Both the position numbers and the translations under genes were made by a program. Positions 1 to 7,430 of a stretch of 17,907 nt of DNA are shown here, one piece after another (the first letter of the stretch is position 1; the number at the start of each line of letters is the position of its first letter). Below the pieces are notes generated by a model that did no database searches, was not told where the DNA came from, and saw nothing but the letters and a program-made list of their open reading frames with translations. Source of the DNA: Usitatibacter sp035624355 (GTDB taxonomy: Bacteria > Pseudomonadota > Gammaproteobacteria > Burkholderiales > Usitatibacteraceae); NCBI GenBank assembly GCA_035624355.1, contig DASPRQ010000028.1, positions 1 through 17,907 of the forward strand, read 5' to 3'.

Positions 1-467
1 GCGATCGCGACCCGCTGTCGCTGGCCGCCGGACAGCTGGCTCGGCCGCTTGCTGGCCTGGTCGCCGACGCCGAACCGCTCGAGCAGCTCGCGGCCGCGCG
101 CGCGCTGTGCATCCTCGGCGAGGCGGGCCAGGCGACGCATCGGCAGCACCACGTTGTCGAGCACGGTGAACTCGGCGAGCAGGAAGTGGAACTGGAACAC
201 GAAGCCGAGCTTCTCCAGGCGGCGGCTCGCGAGCTCCTCCTCGCCGTAGCGCGAGGTGTCCTCGCCATCGAGCCAGACGCGGCCCGAGCTCGGCACGTCG
301 AGCAGCCCCAGCAGGTAGAGCAGGGACGACTTCCCCGAGCCCGAAGGCCCCATGATGCAGACGAACTGGCCGCGCTCGACGGTGAGCGAGACGCCGTCGA
401 TGAGCGTCACCGGCACCTCGCCTGCGAGCCTGCGGACCACGTTCTCGGCCTGCAGGACCGCGGTCAT
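1..467 (-). CDS. ABC transporter ATP-binding protein, LolD/MacB type (3' end cut by window edge)
   Basis: This is the nucleotide-binding subunit that powers the adjacent FtsX-type permease at the inner membrane. Reading leftward from an ATG at 467, the Walker A motif GPSGSGKSS is at about residues 40-48 and the ABC signature LSGGQRQRV at about 145-153. The frame then leaves the window before Walker B, so about 155 residues of a usual 220-240 are visible. The ATG overlaps the permease stop codon (ATGA), which indicates translational coupling. Membership of the LolD/MacB/FtsE-like group is inferred from the partner permease and the short Walker A-to-signature spacing; the substrate is unknown. 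Confidence 0.93.
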   Translation of the reverse strand, partial: MTAVLQAENVVRRLAGEVPVTLIDGVSLTVERGQFVCIMGPSGSGKSSLLYLLGLLDVPSSGRVWLDGEDTSRYGEEELASRRLEKLGFVFQFHFLLAEFTVLDNVVLPMRRLARLAEDAQRARGRELLERFGVGDQASKRPSQLSGGQRQRVAI

Positions 468-1705
468 CCCATTCCCCGCAGGATTTCGACCGGGTGCACG
501 CGGCTGCCGCGCTGGGCCGGGAGGTAGGCGGCTGCGACGCACGAGACGAGCGCGAAGCCGGTCGCCAGCGCGAACTGCTCGGGCCCCCACCAGATGGGCA
601 GGTAGACGATCTCGGTCACGCCCGGCGGCTTGATCGCGACGAGTCCCAGCACCTTCATCAATCCCGCCCCCAGCACGAGGCCCGCGCCGCTGCCGATCGC
701 CCCGATGATGAGGCCTTCGGCGACGAAGATGGTGCGGATGTCGCGGGCGTGGAAGCCCATGGACTTGAGGATGGCGATGTCGCGGGTCTTCTCCATCACG
801 ATCGTGGACAGCGTGTTGTAGATCCCGAACGAGGCGACCACCAGGATGGCCGATACCACGCTGTACATGATGATGTTGCGGATCACGAGGACGGAGAGGA
901 TATCCTCGGAGGCCTCGGACCACGAGACGGACTTGTAGCCGATGGTGTCCTCGATGCGCTTGGCGATATCGCGCGCGCCGTAGGGATCGGCGAGCTGGAT
1001 CACGAAGCGGTTCGCGCGATTGGGCCGGTCGAGCATCGCCTGCGCGCGCGTGAGGAGCACGAACGTCTGGTCCTGGTCGTAGCTCGCGTTGCCCGTGCGG
1101 AAGATGCCCACCACCTTCATGGTGCGCTCGCCGCCGGTCGCGACCACGCTCACGGCGCTTCCGATGCGCAGCAGGAACTTGTCGGCGAGGCCCTTGCCGA
1201 TGATGATCCCGTTGGGGTTGGCCGTGAGGTCGTCGAGGGTGCCCTCGACCATCTTCTCCTCGATCGTGGAGACCGTCTTCATCTTGGCCGGGACCACGCC
1301 CGAGAGCGAGACGCCTTCCTCCTGGCCGGCGAAGGCGAGCACGGCCGAGCCCGCGAGCACCGGGGCGGCGCGCACGCCCGGCAGCGACTCCACGAATTCC
1401 AGGCTCTGGCGGTAGCCGCGGATGCCGCGCGTCTCGGCCTGGGGCTTCACGTTGCTGATCTCCACGGCGCCGCTCTTCCAGCGGAGCGCCGCCGGCTGCG
1501 GGCGGGGCGAGCGGTACTCGTCGTACACGGTGATGTGCGGGCTGTTGTCGATGAGCCGCCTGATGAAGTCCTTCTCCGAGCCGCGCATGAGCGAGGAGAC
1601 CGCGAGGAAGAAGGCGACCCCCAGCACCACCCCGCTCAGCGACACGAGCGTGGAGCGCTTGCGGTTCACCAGGTGGGCGACGGCCACCTCGAGCTGGATG
1701 CTCAC
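464..1705 (-). CDS. ABC transporter permease, FtsX/MacB-LolC/E type
   Basis: A 413-residue inner-membrane permease of the four-helix MacB/LolE class. One membrane helix is near residues 18-39, followed by a large extracytoplasmic domain (about 45-270). Three C-terminal helices lie at about 276-298, 328-352 and 377-397. A cytoplasmic coupling segment (EKTRDIAILKSMGF, about 305-318) and the typical ending PAQRGSRVHPVEILRG are present. The start is GTG at 1705, preceded by a GGGAG ribosome site 13 bases after the adaptor stop; its own stop overlaps the ATPase start. Family members pull lipids, lipoproteins, macrolides or peptides from the periplasmic side. With an adjacent HlyD-type adaptor, a MacAB-like efflux or secretion role is more likely than LolCDE lipoprotein sorting, but the cargo cannot be read from sequence. 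Confidence 0.9.
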   Translation of the reverse strand: MSIQLEVAVAHLVNRKRSTLVSLSGVVLGVAFFLAVSSLMRGSEKDFIRRLIDNSPHITVYDEYRSPRPQPAALRWKSGAVEISNVKPQAETRGIRGYRQSLEFVESLPGVRAAPVLAGSAVLAFAGQEEGVSLSGVVPAKMKTVSTIEEKMVEGTLDDLTANPNGIIIGKGLADKFLLRIGSAVSVVATGGERTMKVVGIFRTGNASYDQDQTFVLLTRAQAMLDRPNRANRFVIQLADPYGARDIAKRIEDTIGYKSVSWSEASEDILSVLVIRNIIMYSVVSAILVVASFGIYNTLSTIVMEKTRDIAILKSMGFHARDIRTIFVAEGLIIGAIGSGAGLVLGAGLMKVLGLVAIKPPGVTEIVYLPIWWGPEQFALATGFALVSCVAAAYLPAQRGSRVHPVEILRGMG

Positions 1706-1718
1706 GCGGGCTCCCGGG

Positions 1719-2723
1719 CTACTTCGCCGCGCGCACCCGGGCGCCGCGCCCCTCGCGCAGGCCGTCGCCCGGTTCGGCCACCACCTCGGCGCGGGACGTG
1801 AGGCCGCTCACGATCTCGGTGTGCCCCGAGCCGGTCACCCCGGTCTTCACCGGTTGGCGATGGAGCTTCCCCCCGGCCACGGTCCATACCGAGTTGTCCT
1901 TCACGGCGGAGGAGGGCACGAGCAGCGCCTCGTCGCGCCGGGAAACGACGAGGTTCGCGTCCACGGTCATGCCGATCCGGAACGCGGCGGGGTCGGCGAG
2001 CCGGATGCGCACGCGGTAGGTGCGGGCCACGGGATCGCCTTTCGGCGTGACCTCGCTCACCTCGCCGTCGAAGACCCGCCCCGGGAGGGCGTCGGCGCGC
2101 AGCACCACCTTCTGCCCGACGTGCACGCGCGGGATGTCCTCCTCGTCGACTTCCGCGGAGACGCGCAGCGGCGCGCAGCAGGACAGGTAGAACACCGGCT
2201 GCCCCACGGGGATGAACTGGCCGATCTCGCCGTCGCGCTTGATGATGATCCCGTCGGCGGGCGAGACGAGCGCCGCGAAATCGCGCTGCGCCTGGGCGCG
2301 CTGCAGGGAGGCCTCCGCCGCGTCGAGGTCGGAGCGGGCGCGGTCGAGGTCCACCTCGGAGACGAAGCCGCGCGCGACCAGGCTCTTGGTTCGGTCGTAC
2401 TGCGCGCGCGCGAACTTGGCGCGGGCCGCGAGCTCCGTGACGGTGTGCACGAGGTCGGAGTCGTCGATCCTCGCGAGGACCTCGCCCTTGCGCACCGGGC
2501 GTCCCTCGTCGGTGTTGAGCTCGACGAGCCGGCCCGCGACGCGCGGAGCGATCGGCATGCTGACCGTGGGCTCGACGCTCCCGGTCGCGTAGATCGCCTC
2601 CACCGCCGGCCCCCGCACGGGCGTCACGACCGCCACCGGCACGGGGCCGTCGCGAACCCACCACCAGGCGGCCAAGCCGGCCGCGACGATCGCGGCCGAC
2701 GCCCAGATCCACTTGTTTCGCAT
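1719..2723 (-). CDS. Periplasmic adaptor (membrane fusion) protein, MacA/HlyD family
   Basis: A 334-residue adaptor of the HlyD/RND-MFP family, expected to link the inner-membrane ABC permease to an outer-membrane channel. An N-terminal membrane anchor spans about residues 5-23. A lipoyl/barrel-sandwich half follows (about 50-88, with APRVAGRLVELNTDEGRPVRKGE), then a short coiled-coil hairpin (about 90-145), the second lipoyl half (VSPADGIIIKRDGEIGQFIPVG) and beta-barrel and membrane-proximal domains to the end. It is first in a three-gene leftward unit with the permease and ATPase. No outer-membrane TolC-like gene is in view. There is no Shine-Dalgarno sequence before the ATG; a TACACT -10-like box lies only 7 bases upstream, which suggests a nearly leaderless mRNA. 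Confidence 0.92.
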   Translation of the reverse strand: MRNKWIWASAAIVAAGLAAWWWVRDGPVPVAVVTPVRGPAVEAIYATGSVEPTVSMPIAPRVAGRLVELNTDEGRPVRKGEVLARIDDSDLVHTVTELAARAKFARAQYDRTKSLVARGFVSEVDLDRARSDLDAAEASLQRAQAQRDFAALVSPADGIIIKRDGEIGQFIPVGQPVFYLSCCAPLRVSAEVDEEDIPRVHVGQKVVLRADALPGRVFDGEVSEVTPKGDPVARTYRVRIRLADPAAFRIGMTVDANLVVSRRDEALLVPSSAVKDNSVWTVAGGKLHRQPVKTGVTGSGHTEIVSGLTSRAEVVAEPGDGLREGRGARVRAAK

Positions 2724-2730
2724 CGTGCCG

Positions 2731-2760
2731 AGTGTAGCAACGGCCCCGGGGGGAGGTCAC
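2731..2760 (-). promoter_or_regulatory. Candidate sigma-70 promoter of the ABC adaptor operon
   Basis: On the minus strand GTGACC (2755-2760) and TACACT (2731-2736) are separated by 18 bases. The -10 box ends 7 bases before the adaptor ATG, so transcription would start at or within a base or two of the start codon. Prediction by eye only. Confidence 0.4.
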
Positions 2761-2803
2761 CCGGCCGGCGCCCCGGCCCGTGGAACGGGCGGAGCGCGAC
2801 GCC

Positions 2804-3139
2804 TCAGGTCTTCCCGCTACCGCCGCCGTACCCGACGCGCTTCGAGAAGGTGCTGATCACCTTGCCCTGGTCGTTGAAGGTCACCGAGTACTCGGAGTAG
2901 AAGCCCCAGGTGTCGTAGTAGAAATAGGCCCAGCCCTCGGTGCGGGTCGCGCGGAAGGGCATCTTCTCGTCCGGGGGGCCGAGGAGCTGCTGGACCTGCT
3001 CCTGCGACATGCCGTTCTTCACCTGGGCGAAGAGGGCGTCGCTCCGGCTCGGGCCCTGCGTGGCGCAGGCGCCCAGGAAAAGGGCGAAGGTGAGGGCGAG
3101 TCCCGCAGCGGCGGCCCTCGCGGCGCGGTGCTGGATCAT
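2804..3139 (-). CDS. BamE/SmpA-OmlA-like outer membrane lipoprotein
   Basis: A 111-residue lipoprotein. It has a basic N-terminus, a hydrophobic signal core and the lipobox LGAC with lipidated Cys25. The mature part matches the small SmpA/OmlA (BamE-like) fold: NGMSQEQVQQLLGPPDEK at about 42-59, then the WAYFYYDTWGFYSEYSVTF strand region. Asp or Ser at +2 cannot be used to decide sorting here (Ala26 follows the Cys), so outer-membrane location is the default. The start is well set by AGGAGG four bases before the ATG. It lies 17 bases after the 49-residue gene and probably shares its transcript. It may be a BamE paralogue rather than the housekeeping BamE, because the glycine-rich tail is unusual. 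Its function is not established. Confidence 0.85.
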   Translation of the reverse strand: MIQHRAARAAAAGLALTFALFLGACATQGPSRSDALFAQVKNGMSQEQVQQLLGPPDEKMPFRATRTEGWAYFYYDTWGFYSEYSVTFNDQGKVISTFSKRVGYGGGSGKT

Positions 3140-3156
3140 GGAACCTCCTGGGGAAT

Positions 3157-3306
3157 CTACTTGCCCGCTTCCTCCGCGGGCGCGGGGGACGGCGGCGGCT
3201 CCTCGTGCTCCTTCGCGGCGGCGCGCTGGAGCCGCTTGGCTTCCTTCTTCTGCTTCTTGGCGAGCTCACGCTGCCGTTTCGCGAACGCGTAGTTCGGTTT
3301 TGCCAT
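3157..3306 (-). CDS. Small basic conserved protein (MAKPNY family), unknown function
   Basis: A 49-residue protein beginning MAKPNYAFAKRQRELAKKQ. A lysine/arginine-rich helix fills residues 8-32 and an acidic, proline-rich tail ends it. The frame stays open further upstream, but an AGAAGGAAGG ribosome site sits just before the ATG at 3306 and the MAKPNY opening is one I recognise from short betaproteobacterial proteins, so this start is chosen. The charge pattern suggests nucleic-acid or ribosome binding, but no function is known to me. It is upstream of and probably co-transcribed with the BamE-like lipoprotein gene. Confidence 0.75.
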   Translation of the reverse strand: MAKPNYAFAKRQRELAKKQKKEAKRLQRAAAKEHEEPPPSPAPAEEAGK

Positions 3307-3466
3307 TCGACGCCTTCCTTCTCCGGTTGGGGACGCATCCATCATGCCCGAAGACCGGCCCGCCCGTTGGACCTGGATCAAAAAACCCCGTGGGATTTTC
3401 CGTGCCGGGGGGCGCGACCGCCGGGTTACGCCCGAAACGCGCCCCTCCACCCCGGGGCCTGAAATG

Positions 3467-3482
3467 TGTGCGCCAGCGCACA
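3467..3482. promoter_or_regulatory. 16-bp palindrome, candidate CRP/FNR-family operator
   Basis: TGTGCGC-CA-GCGCACA is a perfect 7+7 inverted repeat. Its TGTG-N8-CACA geometry equals that of CRP-family sites. Its centre is about 42 bases before the start point predicted from the GATAAT box at 3505-3510, the place of a class II activator. Assignment to a regulator family is inference. Confidence 0.45.
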
Positions 3483-3510
3483 GACGGCGGGGCGGCGGGG
3501 GACCGATAAT
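3481..3510 (+). promoter_or_regulatory. Candidate promoter of the 74-residue ORF
   Basis: CAGACG (3481-3486), an 18-base spacer, and GATAAT (3505-3510). The -35 is poor, which would fit dependence on an activator bound at the adjoining palindrome. The 5' leader would be about 35 bases. Confidence 0.4.
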
Positions 3511-3551
3511 CCCGACGACGCCCCACGAACGGGCACGACTCCATACCCCCC

Positions 3552-3776
3552 ATGGAAGACGAAGAGCGCAAGACGCTCGAGCGCGAGGTCCAGACCCACC
3601 TGCACCGGATCGAGAGGATCCACGAGACCCTTCGCGACAGCGAAGAGAACCTCCGGCAGATCGTCGACGCCCCTCCGGAGCTCGTCAAGGAGGTCGACAC
3701 GCTCAAGATGGAGCTCAGGGGGCGCAAGGCCGCCCTCGCCGTGGGGTTGTCGCTCCTGGGGATCTACCAGGACTAG
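3552..3776 (+). CDS. Small coiled-coil protein of unknown function
   Basis: A 74-residue ORF, not recognised. Residues 1-56 are charged and heptad-like (MEDEERKTLEREVQTHLHRI...), consistent with a coiled coil. The last 18 residues are more hydrophobic (AALAVGLSLLGIYQD) and could be a membrane-touching or packing helix. Support for it being a gene comes from a clean start just after a candidate promoter and palindrome, good coding character against its neighbours, and a stop packed against the convergent oxidoreductase stop (CTAG, 3773-3776). There is no clear Shine-Dalgarno sequence before the ATG, which lowers certainty. Confidence 0.6.
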   Translation: MEDEERKTLEREVQTHLHRIERIHETLRDSEENLRQIVDAPPELVKEVDTLKMELRGRKAALAVGLSLLGIYQD

Positions 3777-6700
3777 CCCCGACCCGGCCGCGCGCCTTCG
3801 ATGCGCAGCGCCCGGTCGATCCACTGGGCCGTGAGCTTCTCCTGCAGCGAGTTCTGCCCGAGGCGCGCGCGCAGCCCCGGGAAATCCACCGCGTCGAGCG
3901 CCTGGTCCTGGTTGAAGCAGGAAAAGACGTAGCTCACCTTGCCCGTGGCCCGGTCGACGTGGGGCTGCAGGCACTGCGCGCAGATCTCCTTCATCATGCA
4001 CTGCATCGGGGAGTTGATCGACCCGATCGCCACGTGCGCCTTCGGCAGGTACGGCGCGAGCAGCCCGTGCCGCGCCTGCGCCACCGCGGCCATCATGCCG
4101 TCGGAGCCGATCGCGACGAGGCGGTTCGCCTCCTGCATGCGCACCCGCGGCTCGCCCAGGCTTCCGCTCGCGTGCGCCGCCATCGCCTCGACGATGTTGG
4201 CGACGCACGCCTTGTCCCCGGGGCGCGTGGGCGCGAAACCGGGGGCCTCGTCGCAGCACCAGACGACCTCGTCGGCGGCCGCCTCGATCTCGGCCACCTT
4301 GTAGCGGTCCTGCATCTTCTTGTAGCCGGCGAAGTAGAGCACCCGCGAGCCCGCCGCGCGCAGCGCCGCGCCGATGGAGAAGAGCACGGCGTTGCCGAGG
4401 CCGCCGCCCACGAGCACGACGGTCTCGCCCCCGGGCGTCTCGGTGGGCGTTCCCGTGGGACCCATGAGGATCACGGGCTCCCCGGGCCGCAGCAGCGCGC
4501 ACAGGTCGCTCGAGCCGCCCATCTCGAGCACGATCGTGGAGACGAGCCCTTTCTCGCGGTCGACCCACGCGCCCGTGAGCGCGAGGCCCTCCATCGCGAG
4601 CCGCGTGCCGCCGGGACGAGCGGCGAGCGACTCGAAGTTCTGCAGCCGGTAGAACTGGCCCGGGTGGAAGCGCCGCGCGGCGAGCGGGGCGCGCACCACC
4701 ACCTCGACGATCTTCGGCGTGAGGCGCTCGACGTGGTGGACCACGGCGCGCAGCTCCACGTTCAGCATCGAGAGGAACCGCTGCGTCTGCTGCGGCGGCC
4801 GGGCCTCGCGGCGCTCGAGCACGCGGCTCACCACCGGGAAACCCTGCTTCGACGAGGCCATCGCGCCCACCACGTTGCCGTGGTACGACGGATGCAGGTC
4901 GCCGAAGAAGCTCATGAAGCGCCCGTCGGGCTCGCGCGCCATCAGCACCCGCGGCTCGGCGGGCTTCGGGGTCTTCTCGGGCGCGGCGGGCCGCCCTTCC
5001 TCGTCGAGCGCCTGGAAGTAGCGCCCGTCGAGCGCGAAATGGGCGGGATCCTCGCGCGCGAGGACGGTGTTGGGCTGCGTGCCCGCGGCGATGAGCACGG
5101 TGCGCGCCGCGAGCTCGACCTCGCGCGCGACGGGCTCACCCGACTCGTCCGCCGCCTGCGCGCGCAGGACGAGGGAGCGCGCATGGCCGAAGCGGTCCAC
5201 TTCGACGCGTAGCGGCGTGAGGCTCTCGGCGAAGCGGATGCCTTCCTCGAGCGCCTTCTCCACCTCCTCGTGGTTGAGCGTGTACGAGGGGCTGTCGATG
5301 AGGCGCTTGCGGTACGCGATGGTCGAGCCGCCCCAGGAGCGCAGCAGCTCGAGGATACGCGGCGGCCGGCCCTCGGCGGCGGCGGCCTCGCGCTCGGCGC
5401 GGATCGCGAGGGCGTGCGTGAGGAACTCCTCGGCGATCTCCGTCTCCTCGTCGTTCCACTCGTTCCTCACGGCGCCGGCGCTGCGCTCGGCGACGAGCTT
5501 CTCGTAGCGGGCGAGGAACTTCTCCACCTGCACGGGGTAGTAGGCCAGCGCCTCGGTCGCGGTGTCGATCGCGGTGAGGCCCCCGCCCACCACCACGATG
5601 GGCAGGCGCACCTGCAGGTTCGCGATCGAGTCGGCGCGCGCCGCCCCGGTGAGCTGCAGCGCCATGAGGAAGTCGGAAGCCGCGCGCACGCCGCGCACGA
5701 GGCCGTTCGGCATGTCGATCACCGTGGGCTTGCCGGCGCCCGTGGCGAGCGCGATGTGGTCGAAGCCCATCGCGAAGGCCGTCTCGGCGGTGAGCGTCCC
5801 GCCGAAGCGCACGCCGCCGAACAGCGCGAACTGCGACCGGCGCTCCACGAGGAGGCGGGCCATCTTGAGGAAGTTCTTGTCCCAGCGCACGGTAATGCCG
5901 TACTCGGCCACGCCCCCGAAACCGGCCATGAGGCGGCTTTCCAGCGGCTCGCGCAGCTCCGCGACGCGGTGGACCGGGCGGAAGGCCACGCGCGTGCCGT
6001 CGGGCCGCACGCCCGAGATCGACGCGTCGAGCGGCTCGATCTTCAGCCCGTCGATGCCGACCACCGTGTGCCCGTCGTTGAGCAGGTAGTGCGCGAGCGT
6101 GAAGGCCGCCGGCCCCATGCCGACCACGAGCACGCGCTTGCCCGTGGGCGCGGCGGCGAGCGGCCGGCGCAGGTTGAGCGGGTTCCACCGGGTGAGCAGC
6201 GAATAGACCTCGAAGCCCCAGGGCAGCTCGAGCACGTCCTTGAGCGTACGCGTCTCGGCTTGCGGGATGTTCACCGGATCCTGGCGCTGGTAGATGCACG
6301 ACTTCATGCAGTCGTTGCAGATGCGGTGCCCGGTGGCGCAGACCGTGGGGTTGTCGATCACGATCATCGCGAGCGCGCCGATCGCCCAGCCCTGGGTCTT
6401 GAGCTTGTGGAACTCGGAGATGCGCTGCTCGAGGGGGCAGCCGTGCAGCGACACCCCGAACGGGCTCTTCTTGAAGGCGGCGCGCCCATCCTCGCCGGGC
6501 TTGTCGAAGAGCCCCTTGGAGCACGAGTCCTTGCCCTGCTCGTGGCACCAGATGCAGTAGTTCGCCTCGTCGAGCGCGCCGGGGAGCCCCGTGCCGGGGT
6601 CGGTGAGCGCGAAGCCCTCGCGGCGCCGGACATGGTGCAGCGTGTGCACGGTGTAGCCCCGGCTCGTGTCGGTGTCCACGGGCACGAGGTGCATCGGATC

Positions 6701-7288
6701 GACGCGCTGCGGGGGCTTGAAGAGCACGCCGCCCCGGAAGCGGCGCCGTCCCTCGTCGGTGTGCGCCGCCCAGGCGCAGAAGCGCTCGGCCGCCTCGAGG
6801 TCGGGGCCGTGGGCCTTCTCGTCGGCGAGCCACCCGAGGACGCGCTCGGCGAAGACGAGCTCGTCGAAGGACCCGCCCAGGCGCGCGGCGACGTCCGCTT
6901 CGAGAGCGGGCCCGTCGAGCGCCTGCGCGGCATCGGCCTTGATCTTGAGCATCGCGCGGCGCTGCACGAACTTGCGCTTCACGCGGAAGAGGGGGGCGAG
7001 GCGATGGTGGCCTTCGACGAGCTCCATCCACGCTTCCTCGATCCCGAAGAGGCGCGCGACGAAGCGGTCGAGGTGCGGCGCGACCGCGATGAGGAGCTCC
7101 GCTTCCTCCTTGTAGGCGAGGGCCCCGGGCTGCGCGCGGGCCGCTTCCCAGCGCGCGTGCAGCGGGGCGTCCTCGGCGCGCAGCCATTGCGCGAACTCCC
7201 GGTCGACGCGGGCGAGCCCCGCGGGATCGTAGAGGTCCTCGAACGCCAGGCCGAAATCGAGGCGAAGGAACGGTTCCGCGACGGACAT
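3773..7288 (-). CDS. Large FAD/Fe-S pyridine-nucleotide oxidoreductase, GltD-like plus PyrK/FNR-like fusion
   Basis: A 1171-residue cytoplasmic flavoprotein. A unique N-terminal domain (1-240) comes first. A cysteine cluster follows (C245, C248, C256, C284, C317, C324, C327, C331), suited to two 4Fe-4S clusters as in glutamate synthase small subunits. Next is a two-dinucleotide-fold reductase, with an FAD motif VVGMGPAAFTLA at about 388-399, an NAD(P) motif VVVGGGLTAID at about 565-575 and AAGTQPN near 734-740. A ferredoxin-reductase/PyrK-like module (about 840-1130) ends it, with HPGQF, a VLVGGGLGNA nucleotide site at about 958-967, and C1097, C1103, C1106, C1124 for 2Fe-2S. The architecture predicts electron transfer between NAD(P)H, two flavins and Fe-S clusters, with unknown partner. 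The frame is open to 7693, but the MSVAEPF start is preferred since upstream codons run through the divergent promoter region. No Shine-Dalgarno sequence is seen. Confidence 0.82.
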   Translation of the reverse strand: MSVAEPFLRLDFGLAFEDLYDPAGLARVDREFAQWLRAEDAPLHARWEAARAQPGALAYKEEAELLIAVAPHLDRFVARLFGIEEAWMELVEGHHRLAPLFRVKRKFVQRRAMLKIKADAAQALDGPALEADVAARLGGSFDELVFAERVLGWLADEKAHGPDLEAAERFCAWAAHTDEGRRRFRGGVLFKPPQRVDPMHLVPVDTDTSRGYTVHTLHHVRRREGFALTDPGTGLPGALDEANYCIWCHEQGKDSCSKGLFDKPGEDGRAAFKKSPFGVSLHGCPLEQRISEFHKLKTQGWAIGALAMIVIDNPTVCATGHRICNDCMKSCIYQRQDPVNIPQAETRTLKDVLELPWGFEVYSLLTRWNPLNLRRPLAAAPTGKRVLVVGMGPAAFTLAHYLLNDGHTVVGIDGLKIEPLDASISGVRPDGTRVAFRPVHRVAELREPLESRLMAGFGGVAEYGITVRWDKNFLKMARLLVERRSQFALFGGVRFGGTLTAETAFAMGFDHIALATGAGKPTVIDMPNGLVRGVRAASDFLMALQLTGAARADSIANLQVRLPIVVVGGGLTAIDTATEALAYYPVQVEKFLARYEKLVAERSAGAVRNEWNDEETEIAEEFLTHALAIRAEREAAAAEGRPPRILELLRSWGGSTIAYRKRLIDSPSYTLNHEEVEKALEEGIRFAESLTPLRVEVDRFGHARSLVLRAQAADESGEPVAREVELAARTVLIAAGTQPNTVLAREDPAHFALDGRYFQALDEEGRPAAPEKTPKPAEPRVLMAREPDGRFMSFFGDLHPSYHGNVVGAMASSKQGFPVVSRVLERREARPPQQTQRFLSMLNVELRAVVHHVERLTPKIVEVVVRAPLAARRFHPGQFYRLQNFESLAARPGGTRLAMEGLALTGAWVDREKGLVSTIVLEMGGSSDLCALLRPGEPVILMGPTGTPTETPGGETVVLVGGGLGNAVLFSIGAALRAAGSRVLYFAGYKKMQDRYKVAEIEAAADEVVWCCDEAPGFAPTRPGDKACVANIVEAMAAHASGSLGEPRVRMQEANRLVAIGSDGMMAAVAQARHGLLAPYLPKAHVAIGSINSPMQCMMKEICAQCLQPHVDRATGKVSYVFSCFNQDQALDAVDFPGLRARLGQNSLQEKLTAQWIDRALRIEGARPGRG

Positions 7289-7332
7289 GCGGAGAAGGGA
7301 GAGGGCCGGAGAAAGGGCGAAGTAAAAAAACA

Positions 7333-7338
7333 ATTCTA
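7333..7338 (-). promoter_or_regulatory. Candidate -10 box for the fusion oxidoreductase
   Basis: TAGAAT on the minus strand, about 45 bases before the ATG at 7288. No convincing -35 is present. The transcript leader would begin with a run of seven T and be pyrimidine-rich up to the start codon. Confidence 0.35.
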
Positions 7339-7390
7339 TCGGAATGCCCGGCCGCGCCCGGTTGTTCTGGCGCAAGGGCCATCCTTTGCT

Positions 7391-7396
7391 TATGAT
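7391..7396 (+). promoter_or_regulatory. Candidate -10 box for the transglutaminase-tlpA-egtD unit
   Basis: TATGAT, 34 bases before the ATG at 7431. The -35 region is poor. It would give a leader of about 28 bases containing the GGAG ribosome site at 7420-7423. Confidence 0.45.
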
Positions 7397-7430
7397 CGGA
7401 TGGCTCCCGTCATTCCCCCGGAGAAACCCT

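Noticed and set aside
494..1801. Rightward open frame of 435 codons
   Set aside because: Antisense shadow of the ABC permease; the composition is rich in Arg, Asp, His and Glu as expected for such shadows.
3380..3399. AAAAACCC...GGGATTTT hairpin as a terminator
   Set aside because: Only three G-C pairs plus a mismatch and no gene ends nearby; too weak.
7369..7389. GG...GC pair resembling a sigma-54 promoter before the transglutaminase gene
   Set aside because: The GG and GC are 17 bases apart rather than the required 10.
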